Positions 1-7,696 are shown, counted from the first letter of the stretch. The stretch: DNA of 35,931 bases from Lysobacteraceae bacterium (GCA_031263725.1 JAISFF010000008.1:1-35931); one strand, 5' to 3'. Program-made: numbers and translations. The notes: generated from the sequence alone by a model not told the origin.

Positions 1-638
1 CGGCTCCCGCGCACCGCCCACCATGAAAGTGGGAAGTGTCGCGCCCGCCGATGCGGGCAATAAAAAAGCGCCGGCATCAAGCGATGGGCGCATCTGCGCC
101 TCAGGACATCGGGCTGCTAAACCCGGTTGCCGTGGGTTGGCAACGGGGCCACGTTGCCACCGCTATCTGGTTCTGTCAAGCGTCTTGGGAAAGAACCACG
201 GCAGTCGTCAATAGATCCATCGTGACGACCATGAACGCTGCGGTTGAGGGTCCAGGGGCGCGGGGATGTGCCAGGAAAGTTCGGGCAAGCCGGGCAGCGG
301 CAGGCTGTGCCAGCTTCATTGCCAGCTTCATTTCCACCTTTCCGCAACCGAGGCGCGGATCAAGCCAACCGACCTTAGGGGGGTACACCACGGAAAATGG
401 ATATAATTTACTTATAAAACAATATGCTGCAATAAACACAAGCCAGCCATCCACTGTACGATGCAAGGGTCCCCCACACTGCCCAAACCAAGGAAAACCC
501 CCAATCGCACCATTACTTATGGCCACACCATTCGAGTCGGCATGCACTCGTCACATCCCACGGTATCCCGGCCTTTTCCAGCTTATCCCACTTCACTTCC
601 GGGTTCTTCCGGCCTTTTCCAGCTTCATATCAATACTT
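1..638. other. Left-edge region without a convincing gene
   Basis: Long open frames cross this stretch on both strands, but their translations have no protein-like composition and match nothing I recognise. The region holds small hairpins (for example GTTGCC/GGCAAC arms around 127-144) and an AT-rich island at about 395-440 with a possible TATAAT-like box. In related trb-type ICEs this position normally carries parA and the 5' part of the next gene. Neither is visible, so a deletion or rearrangement is likely. This is inference from expected gene order. Confidence 0.4.
310..628. repeat. Short direct repeats CCAGCTTCAT / CCGGCCTTTTCCAGCTT
   Basis: CCAGCTTCAT occurs at 310-319, 322-331 and 619-628, with a close variant at 578-586. 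The 17-bp word CCGGCCTTTTCCAGCTT is repeated exactly at 568-584 and 609-625, 41 bp apart. The repeats sit just upstream of the first recognisable mobilisation gene. They could be binding sites for a partition-type or other repeat-binding regulator, or a scar of local duplication; no protein partner can be assigned. Confidence 0.5.
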
Positions 639-812
639 TTGTACGCGCACAACGGCATCCAGAAAGGCGACCTCTACACCGCACGCTTGACCCTCGACAT
701 CACGCCCGCCATGCGGGCGCGCATCAAGGTGTCGGCGTTCACGCAGGGCGTGACCGTCGCCGAGCTGCTGCGCGCGCTGCTGGAACGCGAGTTCCCGGAG
801 AAAACGTCATGA
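639..812 (+). CDS. Small ribbon-helix-helix-like protein, probably 5'-truncated
   Basis: The last ~45 residues, from QKGDLYTARLTLD to the end, look like the C-terminal DNA-binding part of the small protein encoded just upstream of DUF2840 in trb-type ICEs. The first half is a beta strand rich in alternating residues (LYTARLTLDIT). Two helices follow (AMRARIKVSAF and VTVAELLRALLEREF), as in ribbon-helix-helix proteins. Its stop overlaps the next start as ATGA, implying translational coupling. The only plausible start in frame is TTG at 639, which has no clear ribosome site. Upstream sequence is not protein-like, so the N-terminus has probably been lost. Its DNA target is unknown. Confidence 0.5.
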   Translation: MYAHNGIQKGDLYTARLTLDITPAMRARIKVSAFTQGVTVAELLRALLEREFPEKTS

Positions 813-1339
813 ACGCATCCGCTCTGGCGACCACGGCTGCGCCGCCGTCGCCCGCAGTGCTCGCCGGCCAGGCCGGCGTCGCGCCGCTAACGCGCGTATC
901 ACTCGCCTTCGTCGAGCAGCGCATAGACCTCTACCTGCGCTTCGGCGAACCAGCGCGCAGCATCCGGCTAGATCGCTGGCGGCGCGTCGCAGTGTTCCTG
1001 CCGGGCGCCATGTTCTGCCGCATCCGCTGGCACGCCAACGACTACGGCACGATCCGCTGGCAGCTCATGGTGATGCAGGCTTGCACGCCACTGGACGAAG
1101 CGCAGCGCATCCCCGGCGTGCTGCCCGGAGCGCGCCTGCTGCTGCACGCCGAGGGCGAACCCGCCGTGCGCGCCGTGCTGGCGCAGCTCGACGCCATCGA
1201 GGCGCAGAGCATCGCGCCCGCCGACGTGTCGCCCGCGTACTGGCGCACGCTCGGCAACCGCCTCGCTGCGCGCCTGCCGCTGCCGGCGTACACCGCCAAG
1301 CGGCACGCCGCCTGGCTGGCCGGGAGGGCGTTGCCATGA
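809..1339 (+). CDS. DUF2840 domain-containing protein
   Basis: This protein of 176 residues belongs by sequence appearance to the DUF2840 family, which is found almost only in ICEs and conjugative plasmids directly before traF. Recognisable stretches are TRVSLAFVEQRIDLYLRFG near the N-terminus, a WRRVAVFLPGA segment and a YGTIRWQL segment. There is no signal peptide or obvious membrane span, so it is probably cytoplasmic. It overlaps the preceding small gene by ATGA and traF by ATGA, so the three are translated as one unit. The biochemical role of DUF2840 is not known; a transfer-related function is inferred from its conserved position only. Confidence 0.85.
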   Translation: MNASALATTAAPPSPAVLAGQAGVAPLTRVSLAFVEQRIDLYLRFGEPARSIRLDRWRRVAVFLPGAMFCRIRWHANDYGTIRWQLMVMQACTPLDEAQRIPGVLPGARLLLHAEGEPAVRAVLAQLDAIEAQSIAPADVSPAYWRTLGNRLAARLPLPAYTAKRHAAWLAGRALP

Positions 1340-1923
1340 CGACCGTTCCCGCACCTTCCATTCCGCCGCATCCTCGCTCGCGCGGTCGCGCCCGCATCGT
1401 CGTGGCGACACTGGCCGCCGTCGGCTTCGCCGCGCTGGCCTGGGCGTCCTTCGTGTCGCCGCTGCCACGCCTGACCTACAACCCGTCCGACAGCGTGGCG
1501 GTTGGCTGGTATCGCATCGACCCGTTCGATCCGCGCACCGCCTCGCTGCCACGTCCGTTGTCCGTGGACAGCATCGTGCTGGTGCCGCTGCCGGCCAAAG
1601 CTGCCGCGCTGGCTGCGCAGCGCGGCTACCTACCGACGCGGGTGCCGCTGCTTAAACGCATCGGTGCGATCGCGCCGCAGGAGGTGTGTATTGTCGGTCG
1701 CAGCGTGCGCATCGACGGCGTGCCGGTGGCCGCCGCGCTGGCCGCTGACCGTTTCGGCCGTCCGCTGCCGTCGTGGCAGCAATGCCGCCACCTCGAACCG
1801 GGCGAGCTGTTCCTGTTGAGCACGACCAATCCGGCGTCGTTCGACAGTCGCTATTTCGGCCCGGTCAGCGCATCCACCGTGATCGGTGTCGCGCATCCGG
1901 TCTGGCTGGAGACACGTCGATGA
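1336..1923 (+). CDS. TraF, conjugation-specific S26 signal peptidase
   Basis: TraF (195 residues) is a membrane-anchored serine peptidase of the LepB/S26 type. In IncP systems it processes and cyclises the TrbC pilin. An N-terminal membrane anchor spans about residues 21-41. The catalytic serine motif follows as YNPSDSVAVGWYRI, with Ser53 the likely nucleophile. The general-base lysine is in PLLKRIGA (Lys107), and a GPV motif lies near residue 175. The substrate gene trbC is present 13 kb downstream, so the pair is complete. The ATG overlaps the stop of the DUF2840 gene. Length and motifs are normal for the family. Confidence 0.92.
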   Translation: MTTVPAPSIPPHPRSRGRARIVVATLAAVGFAALAWASFVSPLPRLTYNPSDSVAVGWYRIDPFDPRTASLPRPLSVDSIVLVPLPAKAAALAAQRGYLPTRVPLLKRIGAIAPQEVCIVGRSVRIDGVPVAAALAADRFGRPLPSWQQCRHLEPGELFLLSTTNPASFDSRYFGPVSASTVIGVAHPVWLETRR

Positions 1924-2359
1924 TGGGCGCCGCTTCGCTGCGCTTCATCGTGCCATCCGGCGTGTGCTTCCGCTGGCCGTCGCCGTGTCGTCGCGCGTAT
2001 CGTGCGAGCGCATCCGCGCTGCACGTCGTGCAACATCCGGCGACGCTTTCCATCGTGCAGGCATCTTGCCTTGAACGCGCCCGGCCGATGGCCGTGGCCG
2101 CGTTCCCCGGCGCGCTGGCTGCGAGCAGCGCAGCGCCGCCGGGCCGACGATGCCCGGAGCGTCAGCGCAGGGCAAAGGCGGAAGGCAAGATAAAAGGTCG
2201 CGGCACATGGCCGCTTGAAAACCTTGTCTGCACATGGGGGGAGCGCAGCACGCGCTCAGGGGCGGCAGCGTGCCGCGAAGGTGCGCAATGTCGCATCGGC
2301 CTTGGCGAAGTCGCGTGCTTCGTCCGCTGGACTGCGCCGGTCTTGGATGGAGCCGCACG
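1924..2359. other. traF-relaxase spacer, candidate oriT region
   Basis: This 436-bp gap precedes the relaxase start. A frame open from 1920 to 2363 (147 codons) has a GGAG at good distance and overlaps the relaxase start as ATGA. Its translation is rich in Ala, Arg and Cys and resembles no protein I know, so I do not call it a gene. The middle holds purine-rich GGCAAAGGCGGAAGGCAAG (2171-2189) and AT-rich AAGATAAAAGG. A perfect inverted repeat, GCGGC-acatg-GCCGC, follows at 2200-2214, then CTTGAAAACCTTGTCTGCAC. Relaxases of this class usually act at an oriT immediately upstream of their own gene, so this is the best candidate site. No nic consensus can be assigned. Confidence 0.4.
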
Positions 2360-4321
2360 ATGAGCCAGCGCGACGACGACCACTTCCGCGTTCGGCCTGG
2401 TGCTCCGAAGCAGCGCGGCGACGCCTACATCAACAAGGTGCTGCGGCAGGCCAACAAGGCTGGCGCGAAGCTCGGCAAGGCGGCGGGCAAGGTCGGCCAG
2501 CGGCCCGGTTCCCGGCTCGGCCGCGGCCACGTCGCGGCGCGCTTCGCCGGTCGGGGATTAGGGCCGACTGCGCGGCGCGTGACGATCAAGGCGCGGCTGG
2601 TGAATCTAGCGAAGGCCGGGCCGCGTTCGACCGCCGCACACCTGCGCTACATCGAGCGCGAAGGCGTCGATCGCCAGGGTGGACCCGGCCACGCCTACGG
2701 GCCGGCGACCGACGATGCCGACCTCGAAGCGTTTAAGGAGCGCGGCGAAGGCGACCGACACCAGTTCCGGTTCATCGTCTCGCCAGAGGATGCGGAACAG
2801 CTCGATGACCTGCGCACTTACACCCGGCACCTGATGGCGCGCATGGAAGCCGACCTAGGCACGCGGCTGGAATGGGTCGCCGTCGATCACTGGAACACCG
2901 ACAACCCGCACACACACGTCGTCCTGCGCGGCAAGGACGACACCGGCAAAGACCTCATCATTTCGCGCGATTACATCGCCGAAGGGATGCGCCGCCGGGC
3001 ATCGGAGCTGGCGACCGAATGGCTGGGGCCGCGCACCGAACTGGAGATGCAGCGTGCCGTGCAGCGCGAAGTCGATCAAGAGCGGTGGACGAGCCTGGAT
3101 CGCACCTTGCAGCGCGAGGCTGGCGACGACGGCCTGGTGCATGTCGAACGCTTCGCCGAACCCCGGCTGCAACGTCAGCGGCAAGTGCTGATCGGCCGCC
3201 TGCAACACCTGCAACGCATGGGTCTGGCGAGCGAGCAGCGGCCCGGCGCGTGGGCCGTCCACGCCGAGGCCGAGCCGACCCTGCGGGCAATAGGCGAGCG
3301 TGGCGACATCATCCGCACTATGCAGCGCGCCATGAGCGGGCAGCAGCGTGAATTGGCCGTGTTCCAGCCCGGCGCGAATGGCCGCGCCGTCATCGGGCGC
3401 GTCATCGGCAAGGGGCTGGCCGACGAGCTGTACGACAAGGGCTATCTGATCGTCGATGGCACCGACGGCAAGGCGCACTACGTCGCACTACCGCCGCGCG
3501 CCGAGCTGGAGCAGTACCCGACCGGCGCAGTGGTCGAAGTGAAAGGCGTCGCCGACGTGCGCGCCGCCGATCGCAACATCGCCGCGCTGGCCGTCGATGG
3601 CGTGTACCGCACCGATCATCACCTTGCGCTCGCCCAAGGTCAGGCTACGCCCGACCGAGACCCGCGCGAGGTGGTGGCGGCGCATGTCCGCCGGCTCGAA
3701 GCCCTGCGCCGCGCCGGCGTCGTGGAGCGCGAGGCCGAAGGCGTCTGGCGTGTTCCCGGCGACCTAGCCGAACGAGGCCGCCAGTACGACGTACAGCGGC
3801 TTGGCGGCGGTGTCGCGGTGGATCTGAAATCGCACCTGCCCATCGAGCGGCAGGCTCGCGTGATCGGCGCCACCTGGCTCAATCAGCAATTGATCGGCAG
3901 CGGCAAGGGGCTGGGCGACGTGGGCTTTGGAGCCGAGGTGAAGGACGCGCTACGACAGCGCGCCGACTTCCTGGCCGAACAGGGATTGGCCGAGCATCGC
4001 GGGCAGCGCGTCGTCCTTGCGCGCAACCTGCTGGCGACGCTGCGCGAGCGCGAGCTGGCGCAGGCCGGGAAGGTCATTGCCGCCGAAACCGGCCTGGAGC
4101 ATCGGCCGGTGGCCGACGGGCAGCGCGTGGCCGGTGTCTACCGGCGTTCCGTCATGCTCGCCAGCGGACGCTACGCGATGCTGGACGATGGCATGGGCTT
4201 CTCGCTGGTGCCGTGGAGGCCGGTGATTGAACAACGGCTGGGCCAGCAGCTCGCCGCGACGGTGCGTGGCGGAGCAGCGTCTTGGGAGATTGGTCGCCAA
4301 CGGGGGATAACAATCTCCTGA
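2360..4321 (+). CDS. Relaxase, VirD2/MOBP-like with DUF3363 domain
   Basis: The relaxase nicks oriT, stays attached to the 5' end through a tyrosine and is delivered by the TraG/Trb channel. The protein has 653 residues. A basic N-terminal region leads into HLRYIEREG, where Tyr97 is the likely catalytic tyrosine. HQFRFIVSPEDA (134-145) follows, and then the metal-binding HUH-type motif with His177, His184 and His186 in HWNTDNPHTHVVLRG. The remaining ~450 residues are the DUF3363 region and end in WEIGRQRGITIS, normal for the family. ATG 2360 is chosen because GGAG lies 7 nt upstream and because protein-like sequence starts there. A longer frame from 2234 is not supported. It is a close functional analogue of RlxS of Tn4371. 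Confidence 0.93.
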   Translation: MSQRDDDHFRVRPGAPKQRGDAYINKVLRQANKAGAKLGKAAGKVGQRPGSRLGRGHVAARFAGRGLGPTARRVTIKARLVNLAKAGPRSTAAHLRYIEREGVDRQGGPGHAYGPATDDADLEAFKERGEGDRHQFRFIVSPEDAEQLDDLRTYTRHLMARMEADLGTRLEWVAVDHWNTDNPHTHVVLRGKDDTGKDLIISRDYIAEGMRRRASELATEWLGPRTELEMQRAVQREVDQERWTSLDRTLQREAGDDGLVHVERFAEPRLQRQRQVLIGRLQHLQRMGLASEQRPGAWAVHAEAEPTLRAIGERGDIIRTMQRAMSGQQRELAVFQPGANGRAVIGRVIGKGLADELYDKGYLIVDGTDGKAHYVALPPRAELEQYPTGAVVEVKGVADVRAADRNIAALAVDGVYRTDHHLALAQGQATPDRDPREVVAAHVRRLEALRRAGVVEREAEGVWRVPGDLAERGRQYDVQRLGGGVAVDLKSHLPIERQARVIGATWLNQQLIGSGKGLGDVGFGAEVKDALRQRADFLAEQGLAEHRGQRVVLARNLLATLRERELAQAGKVIAAETGLEHRPVADGQRVAGVYRRSVMLASGRYAMLDDGMGFSLVPWRPVIEQRLGQQLAATVRGGAASWEIGRQRGITIS

Positions 4322-4328
4322 CTCGGAC

Positions 4329-4470
4329 TTAGGTCGGAAAGTCGGTGGAAATCACCAGATCGCGCCATTTCGCCAGTTCCTCGGCGACGAACGCATGTTT
4401 CGCTTCGATTGCCGCGACGGTGGCGGATCGAAACGACCGCTTCCTAAGCCATCGCGCTAAACGTCAATGG
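4329..4470 (-). pseudogene. C-terminal fragment of an SDR oxidoreductase
   Basis: Read on the minus strand, the frame ending with TAA at 4329 gives a helical stretch ending AEELAKWRDLVISTDFPT. This is the characteristic tail of the SDR family also present in this window: the genes at 8511 and 26601 end in very similar STDFP-containing tails. No Rossmann fold or YxxxK motif is left, so it is a remnant of about 45 codons. It lies back to back with a LysR fragment, which suggests that a divergent regulator/reductase pair was once here and was mostly deleted. Identification rests on a short match. Confidence 0.5.
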
Positions 4471-4498
4471 GGGCGGCTTCAAGGGCGTGCTTGATTAA

Positions 4499-4963
4499 CC
4501 GCATACGGACTACCTGGCGCAGCACGGTACACCGCAGACGCCGGACGCGCTGGCACTACACCACTGCATCCGCTTCCGGCTGCCCAGCGGCAAAATGTAC
4601 CGCTGGGAGTTCGAGCGCCAGCGACAGCCATTCAGGGTCGATGTGCCTGGCTCATTGACGCTCGATCACATCGGGCTGATGGTCGATGCAGCGGTGAAGG
4701 GGTTGGGTCTCGCCTACGTATGGGCTGCAAAGGCCGAGGCAGAGATCGCCGCAGGTCGGCTAGTCACGGTACTCGATGATTGGACGCCGCCGATCGCTGG
4801 CCATCACCTGTATTACCCAAGCAGTCGTCTCGTACCTGCTACCTTGCGGGCGTTTATCGAGGTGCTGCGCGAGGTTGAGGCGCAACGCCCGCCCGAGAAG
4901 GTAAAAGTGACGACGACATCAAAATTGGGCAAAGCAAAGAAAGCCGGCTTGCGCCGGCGTTGA
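4499..4963 (+). pseudogene. LysR-family regulator, C-terminal half only
   Basis: The frame is closed by TAA just before 4499 and then reads as the effector-binding half of a LysR regulator. It starts at DYLAQHGTPQTPDAL and continues through LDHIGLMVDAAVKGLGLAYV to AGHHLYYPSSRLVPATLRAFIEVLRE. The HTH domain and linker are missing, so it cannot bind DNA. It is clearly related to the intact LysR at 23995-24888 (KGLGLAY, LSDW.PP..GYHLYYPS). The last residues (KKAGLRRR) are encoded by a GCCGGC hairpin that acts as a terminator on the other strand, so the true C-terminus is probably also lost. An ATG at 4595 could allow a shorter product, which I consider non-functional. Confidence 0.8.
4935..4958 (-). 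terminator. Rho-independent terminator for the NTF2-like gene
   Basis: On the minus strand GCCGGC-GCAA-GCCGGC is followed by TTTCTTTGC. The stem is 4943-4958 and the T-rich tail runs to about 4935. It lies 112 bp downstream of the NTF2-like stop. A second strong hairpin (4978-5003, 10-bp arms with one G-U pair) sits between gene and terminator. Confidence 0.7.
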
Positions 4964-5069
4964 GTAGAAATTAGTTGCTTCCGCCTTTTCGCTAAGGCAG
5001 AAGTTCCAGAACCAAAATGATTCTGAGCATACTTATTCCACAGAACACAACAAGGGTCGTAAGGGCACC

Positions 5070-5462
5070 TTATCGAACTCCTGGCACGGGTTTTTCGGGG
5101 TAGCTGGTCATATTTAAGATGACGATCAATTCCACGATCTTGTTGTTGCTCAGCTTGAAGTAGTTGGTGAGGATGATCGGATCCGGCAAGCCAGTCTTGT
5201 CGAAATCACCGTCATTCTTAAGGCGGACAATGTAAGTTCCATGATGTTCATACGCGCTGACCAGCTCGACTCGGACATTGTCGCCAAAAATCTCTCTTTC
5301 GGCCCAGCTTGAGATTGCATCGACTCCAATCCACTCTCGTCTTGCGTCATTCAATAAAGCATCCGAAGCGAAAGTAGCCGCGAACGCGGCTGGATCGGGT
5401 GTGTTGTGCGCACGGATATGGTCAAGAATCACCGAGGGCAGTGAGTTAGTCACATCTTTCAT
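5070..5462 (-). CDS. NTF2-like / SnoaL-fold protein
   Basis: This 130-residue protein has the size and pattern of the NTF2-like superfamily. A helical N-terminus (LPSVILDHIRAHNTPDPAAFAATFASDALLND) leads to a cone-shaped beta sheet including IILTNYFKLSNNKIVELIVIL. Members may be small enzymes, such as isomerases or cyclases, or ligand-binding proteins; the residues seen do not decide which. ATG 5462 is chosen over 5474 because GGAGGT lies 4 nt before it. A CTGACA-N5-TGTCAG palindrome lies 50 bp upstream, and the WYL regulator gene is immediately upstream on the same strand. It is therefore probably the regulator's direct target. A terminator follows at 4958-4935. Confidence 0.75.
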   Translation of the reverse strand: MKDVTNSLPSVILDHIRAHNTPDPAAFAATFASDALLNDARREWIGVDAISSWAEREIFGDNVRVELVSAYEHHGTYIVRLKNDGDFDKTGLPDPIILTNYFKLSNNKIVELIVILNMTSYPEKPVPGVR

Positions 5463-5511
5463 AGCTACCTCCATTGGTTGAAGAGTGATTGCGCCAGCTT
5501 AAGACACGTCT

Positions 5512-5528
5512 CTGACAATTTCTGTCAG
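5512..5528. promoter_or_regulatory. Palindromic operator CTGACA-N5-TGTCAG, copy 1
   Basis: CTGACAATTTCTGTCAG has 6-bp perfect arms. It overlaps the stop codon of the WYL regulator and lies 50 bp upstream of the NTF2-like start. The same 17-bp architecture, including the following GAGC, recurs at 7680-7696 upstream of an SDR gene. Proposed to be the WYL regulator's binding site; this is inferred from position and repetition. Confidence 0.65.
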
Positions 5529-6208
5529 GAGCGAAGAAGCGCAGCATGCAGTCGCTTCAGTAGCACCGCACGCCGTTCTGTGTAATGCCCGCACTCAAAT
5601 GCTGATAAGATGCGATCGATGCGAAAGGTGCGAAAATCTTGCCGAAGTTCACACCATGCAGCAACGATGCGAGCACTCTCCATAAAGGCAATCGCAATCG
5701 GCCATATGATCCGACCAGTTCGACTCCCTTTGGTGTCGTCGTATGTAATTTCCAGCTTTGCCTGCGAGCGGATTGCCCGCCTGATAATGCTCACCGGTAC
5801 AATCCCATCGACCTGATCCCCCACCGGTCCAGGCATTGCCAATGGCTCATCAAGCGCAGCCAACTGGAGTGCCGCAGGCAGCATCGAGGATATTTTTGCC
5901 CGGGTAGTTACAACTGCCTTTTGCAGCACATCATCGCCACGCTGGCTTACATATTTGAGGCCGAGCAAGATAGCCTCGACTTCTTCGATTTCCAGCATTA
6001 ATGGGGGAAGGAATAGACCTCGTCCGAGGACATATCCAATACCCGCTTCGCCTACGATCGGCGCCCCTTCACCTTGTAATGTCGCAATATCTCGATAAAT
6101 TGTTCGTTCAGACACGCCTAGCTCATGAGCAAGCTCTGCTGACGTAACTGGGGTTCTACGCCCACGGAGCAGTTGAAGCAAACTCAACAGGCGTCCCGAG
6201 CGAGACAT
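5525..6208 (-). CDS. WYL-domain transcriptional regulator (YafY-like)
   Basis: The protein (227 residues) has an N-terminal winged HTH of the HTH_11/DeoR type: residues 1-60 with SAELAHELGVSERTIYRDIATLQGEGAPI, then a glycine-rich wing. A WYL ligand-sensing domain follows from about residue 135, ending in IVAAWCELRQDFRTFRIDRI. The WYL tripeptide itself is replaced by ARI, though the downstream AWCELR...FRTFR.DRI signature is intact. Such proteins are one-component regulators sensing small ligands or nucleotides. The palindromes at 5512 and 7680 lie upstream of two nearby minus-strand genes and are its probable operators. No copy is visible upstream of its own gene, so autoregulation is not indicated. 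Confidence 0.88.
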   Translation of the reverse strand: MSRSGRLLSLLQLLRGRRTPVTSAELAHELGVSERTIYRDIATLQGEGAPIVGEAGIGYVLGRGLFLPPLMLEIEEVEAILLGLKYVSQRGDDVLQKAVVTTRAKISSMLPAALQLAALDEPLAMPGPVGDQVDGIVPVSIIRRAIRSQAKLEITYDDTKGSRTGRIIWPIAIAFMESARIVAAWCELRQDFRTFRIDRILSAFECGHYTERRAVLLKRLHAALLRS

Positions 6209-6307
6209 TTTCTTACCCCTACGCAGTCATTGGCGAGATTCCCGCCGGTACGGACGCATAATCATTATTGGTTCTGTTATAAGTGCCACTGTCTAGGATG
6301 ACAAAAT

Positions 6308-6715
6308 CTAAGGCTCATTTTTGCCATCAAACACAACTGCAAGTTTGTTTCTGCTGGGATCACGCATATAGGCGGCATACCAATATGGGCTATATTGAGG
6401 GCGAATATCGGGAGCCCCTTCATCCGTACCCCCATTCGCCAATCCTGTTTGGTAGAACGCATCAACCTCAGCGCGGGACTTAACCTTGAACCCGATCATG
6501 GTGCCATTGCCCGGTGTCGCGAGTTCGCCGTTGAAGGGACGGCATACCCACAACACGAAATCATCGTCCGTTCCGGCTTCGGAATAGGCACGCCAGCCAG
6601 GAAATTCGGCGTGTTTACGCCATCCGATGGTGGCTAGTACGGCATCGTAAAAGACGTTCGTTCGAGTCGCATCGATAGCTCCCACAGTCACATACACACT
6701 CAATTTCCCCTCCAT
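6308..6715 (-). CDS. VOC-family (glyoxalase/bleomycin-resistance-like) protein
   Basis: A single-domain vicinal-oxygen-chelate protein of 135 residues. It opens with a beta strand (LSVYVTVGAIDA), a helix (TNVFYDAVLATIGW) and FVLWVCRPF. It closes with the typical YWYAAYMRDPSRNKLAVVF strand-turn-strand. VOC proteins act as dimers in glyoxalase, dioxygenase or drug-binding roles; substrate cannot be read here. The start is uncertain. ATG 6715 has no good ribosome site, while TTG 6703 follows GGAGGGG and begins right at the conserved first strand. It lies downstream of the SDR at 6803-7585 on the same strand, but a strong terminator separates them, so it may be transcribed separately. Confidence 0.82.
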   Translation of the reverse strand: MEGKLSVYVTVGAIDATRTNVFYDAVLATIGWRKHAEFPGWRAYSEAGTDDDFVLWVCRPFNGELATPGNGTMIGFKVKSRAEVDAFYQTGLANGGTDEGAPDIRPQYSPYWYAAYMRDPSRNKLAVVFDGKNEP

Positions 6716-6760
6716 TCTCAGGCATGCCCAAGTAATAGCGCCCTGAGTTCCTGACTGCGA

Positions 6761-6788
6761 AAACGCCTGCCAGAACACACTGGCAGGC
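6761..6788 (-). terminator. Rho-independent terminator after SDR
   Basis: On the minus strand a perfect 9-bp stem (GCCTGCCAG / CTGGCAGGC, 6-nt loop, 6765-6788) is followed by GTTTTC. It lies 15 bp past the SDR stop at 6803 and upstream of the VOC gene, so it limits readthrough between the two. Confidence 0.85.
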
Positions 6789-6802
6789 ACTCGAATAAGC
6801 AA

Positions 6803-7585
6803 CTATCGATAGAAGGCTGTGTGTCCGCCATCGACAGGTAGCACAGCGCCGGTTATGTAACTCGCAGCATCGGACAAGAGGAATACCGCACCCGCGGCCG
6901 CTTCTTCTGCCTTACCAAGTCGCTTCACAGGAAAAAGCTCAATTAACTTGTCGAAATCCGGATTGCTGGCGGCTGATTTCTGCTGCCCGGGCGTGGCGAT
7001 GGCGCCAGGCATCATGCAGTTGACACGGATACCCTTGTCCGCATAGTCGAGTGCAGCAGCTCGGACCAATCCATTGATTCCGGCCTTGTTCGCGGAATAA
7101 TCCGAGCTGCTGGGGACGGCGCGAACGGCTGCGGTTGACGACACGGCAACGATCGAACCAGTGCCATTTTTCAGCATCGCTCGAATTTGATGGCGCATGC
7201 ACAGGAACATTCCACGCATGTTGACGGCAAAAGAACGATCCCATTGCTCGTTAGAGAGTTCATGCAGAAGCACATTAAGTGGCGTGAAAGCAGCACAGTT
7301 GATTGCACCATCGAGCTTGCCATATGACGATACTGCAAGATCAACCATAGCCTTGACGTCATTTTCCTCTGAAACATCCGTTTGCAGGAACTTAAGTTGA
7401 CTTTCCAGACCTTCGGCATCGATCTTTTGCTTGATTCTGACAAATTCGCGCTCGCCGATGTCCTTGCTTATATCGGCCATCACCACGCTGCATCCTGCAT
7501 CGATGAGCATCTCAACGGCAGCAAGACCGATGCCGCTAGCGCCGCCAGTAACCACAACTGATCTGCCCGCCAAAGGATTTTTCAT
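6803..7585 (-). CDS. SDR-family NAD(P)-dependent oxidoreductase
   Basis: This classical short-chain dehydrogenase (260 residues) has TGGASGIG at 13-20 for cofactor binding, catalytic Ser150 and the Tyr163-xxx-Lys167 pair (YSANK). The usual NNAG is changed to NCAA at 96-99, which is unusual but tolerated in some members. An acidic residue after the second strand (VVMADIS) suggests NAD(H) preference. The C-terminus PVDGGHTAFYR is typical of FabG-like SDRs. ATG 7585 is preferred over 7630 because GGAG lies 9 nt upstream and the Rossmann strand follows directly. The substrate is unknown. A CTGACA-N5-TGTCAG palindrome about 95 bp upstream suggests control by the WYL regulator. Confidence 0.9.
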   Translation of the reverse strand: MKNPLAGRSVVVTGGASGIGLAAVEMLIDAGCSVVMADISKDIGEREFVRIKQKIDAEGLESQLKFLQTDVSEENDVKAMVDLAVSSYGKLDGAINCAAFTPLNVLLHELSNEQWDRSFAVNMRGMFLCMRHQIRAMLKNGTGSIVAVSSTAAVRAVPSSSDYSANKAGINGLVRAAALDYADKGIRVNCMMPGAIATPGQQKSAASNPDFDKLIELFPVKRLGKAEEAAAGAVFLLSDAASYITGAVLPVDGGHTAFYR

Positions 7586-7679
7586 TAAACAATTCTCCAG
7601 GATTTTTGTGAGTTTGATGGGCTGCGACATACAGCTACATCAGAGCGCTTGTGCGCGTCCGGTCTTATACAGCGCCTCA

Positions 7680-7696
7680 CTGACAGTTCCTGTCAG
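7680..7696. promoter_or_regulatory. Palindromic operator CTGACAG-TTC-CTGTCAG, copy 2
   Basis: A perfect 7-bp inverted repeat with a 3-bp spacer in the gap between the SDR (start 7585) and the convergently placed TetR gene end (7796). It matches the site at 5512-5528 in both arms and in the following GGAGC. It probably controls the SDR gene. Confidence 0.65.

Noticed and set aside
36..638. Long open frame continuous with the short RHH-like gene (up to 258 codons)
   Set aside because: The translation before about residue 200 is not protein-like, crosses repeats and an AT-rich island, and lacks a ribosome site. Only the last ~45 codons look real.
1920..2363. 147-codon frame between traF and relaxase, overlapping both neighbours
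   Set aside because: Good spacing to GGAG and ATGA overlap are tempting, but the composition (Ala, Arg, Cys, Trp) and lack of any family pattern suggest a chance frame in GC-rich DNA.
4994..5003. Hairpin 4978-5003 as a terminator for the NTF2-like gene
   Set aside because: The stem is strong but no T-tract follows on the minus strand. The better terminator is the GCCGGC hairpin at 4943-4958.
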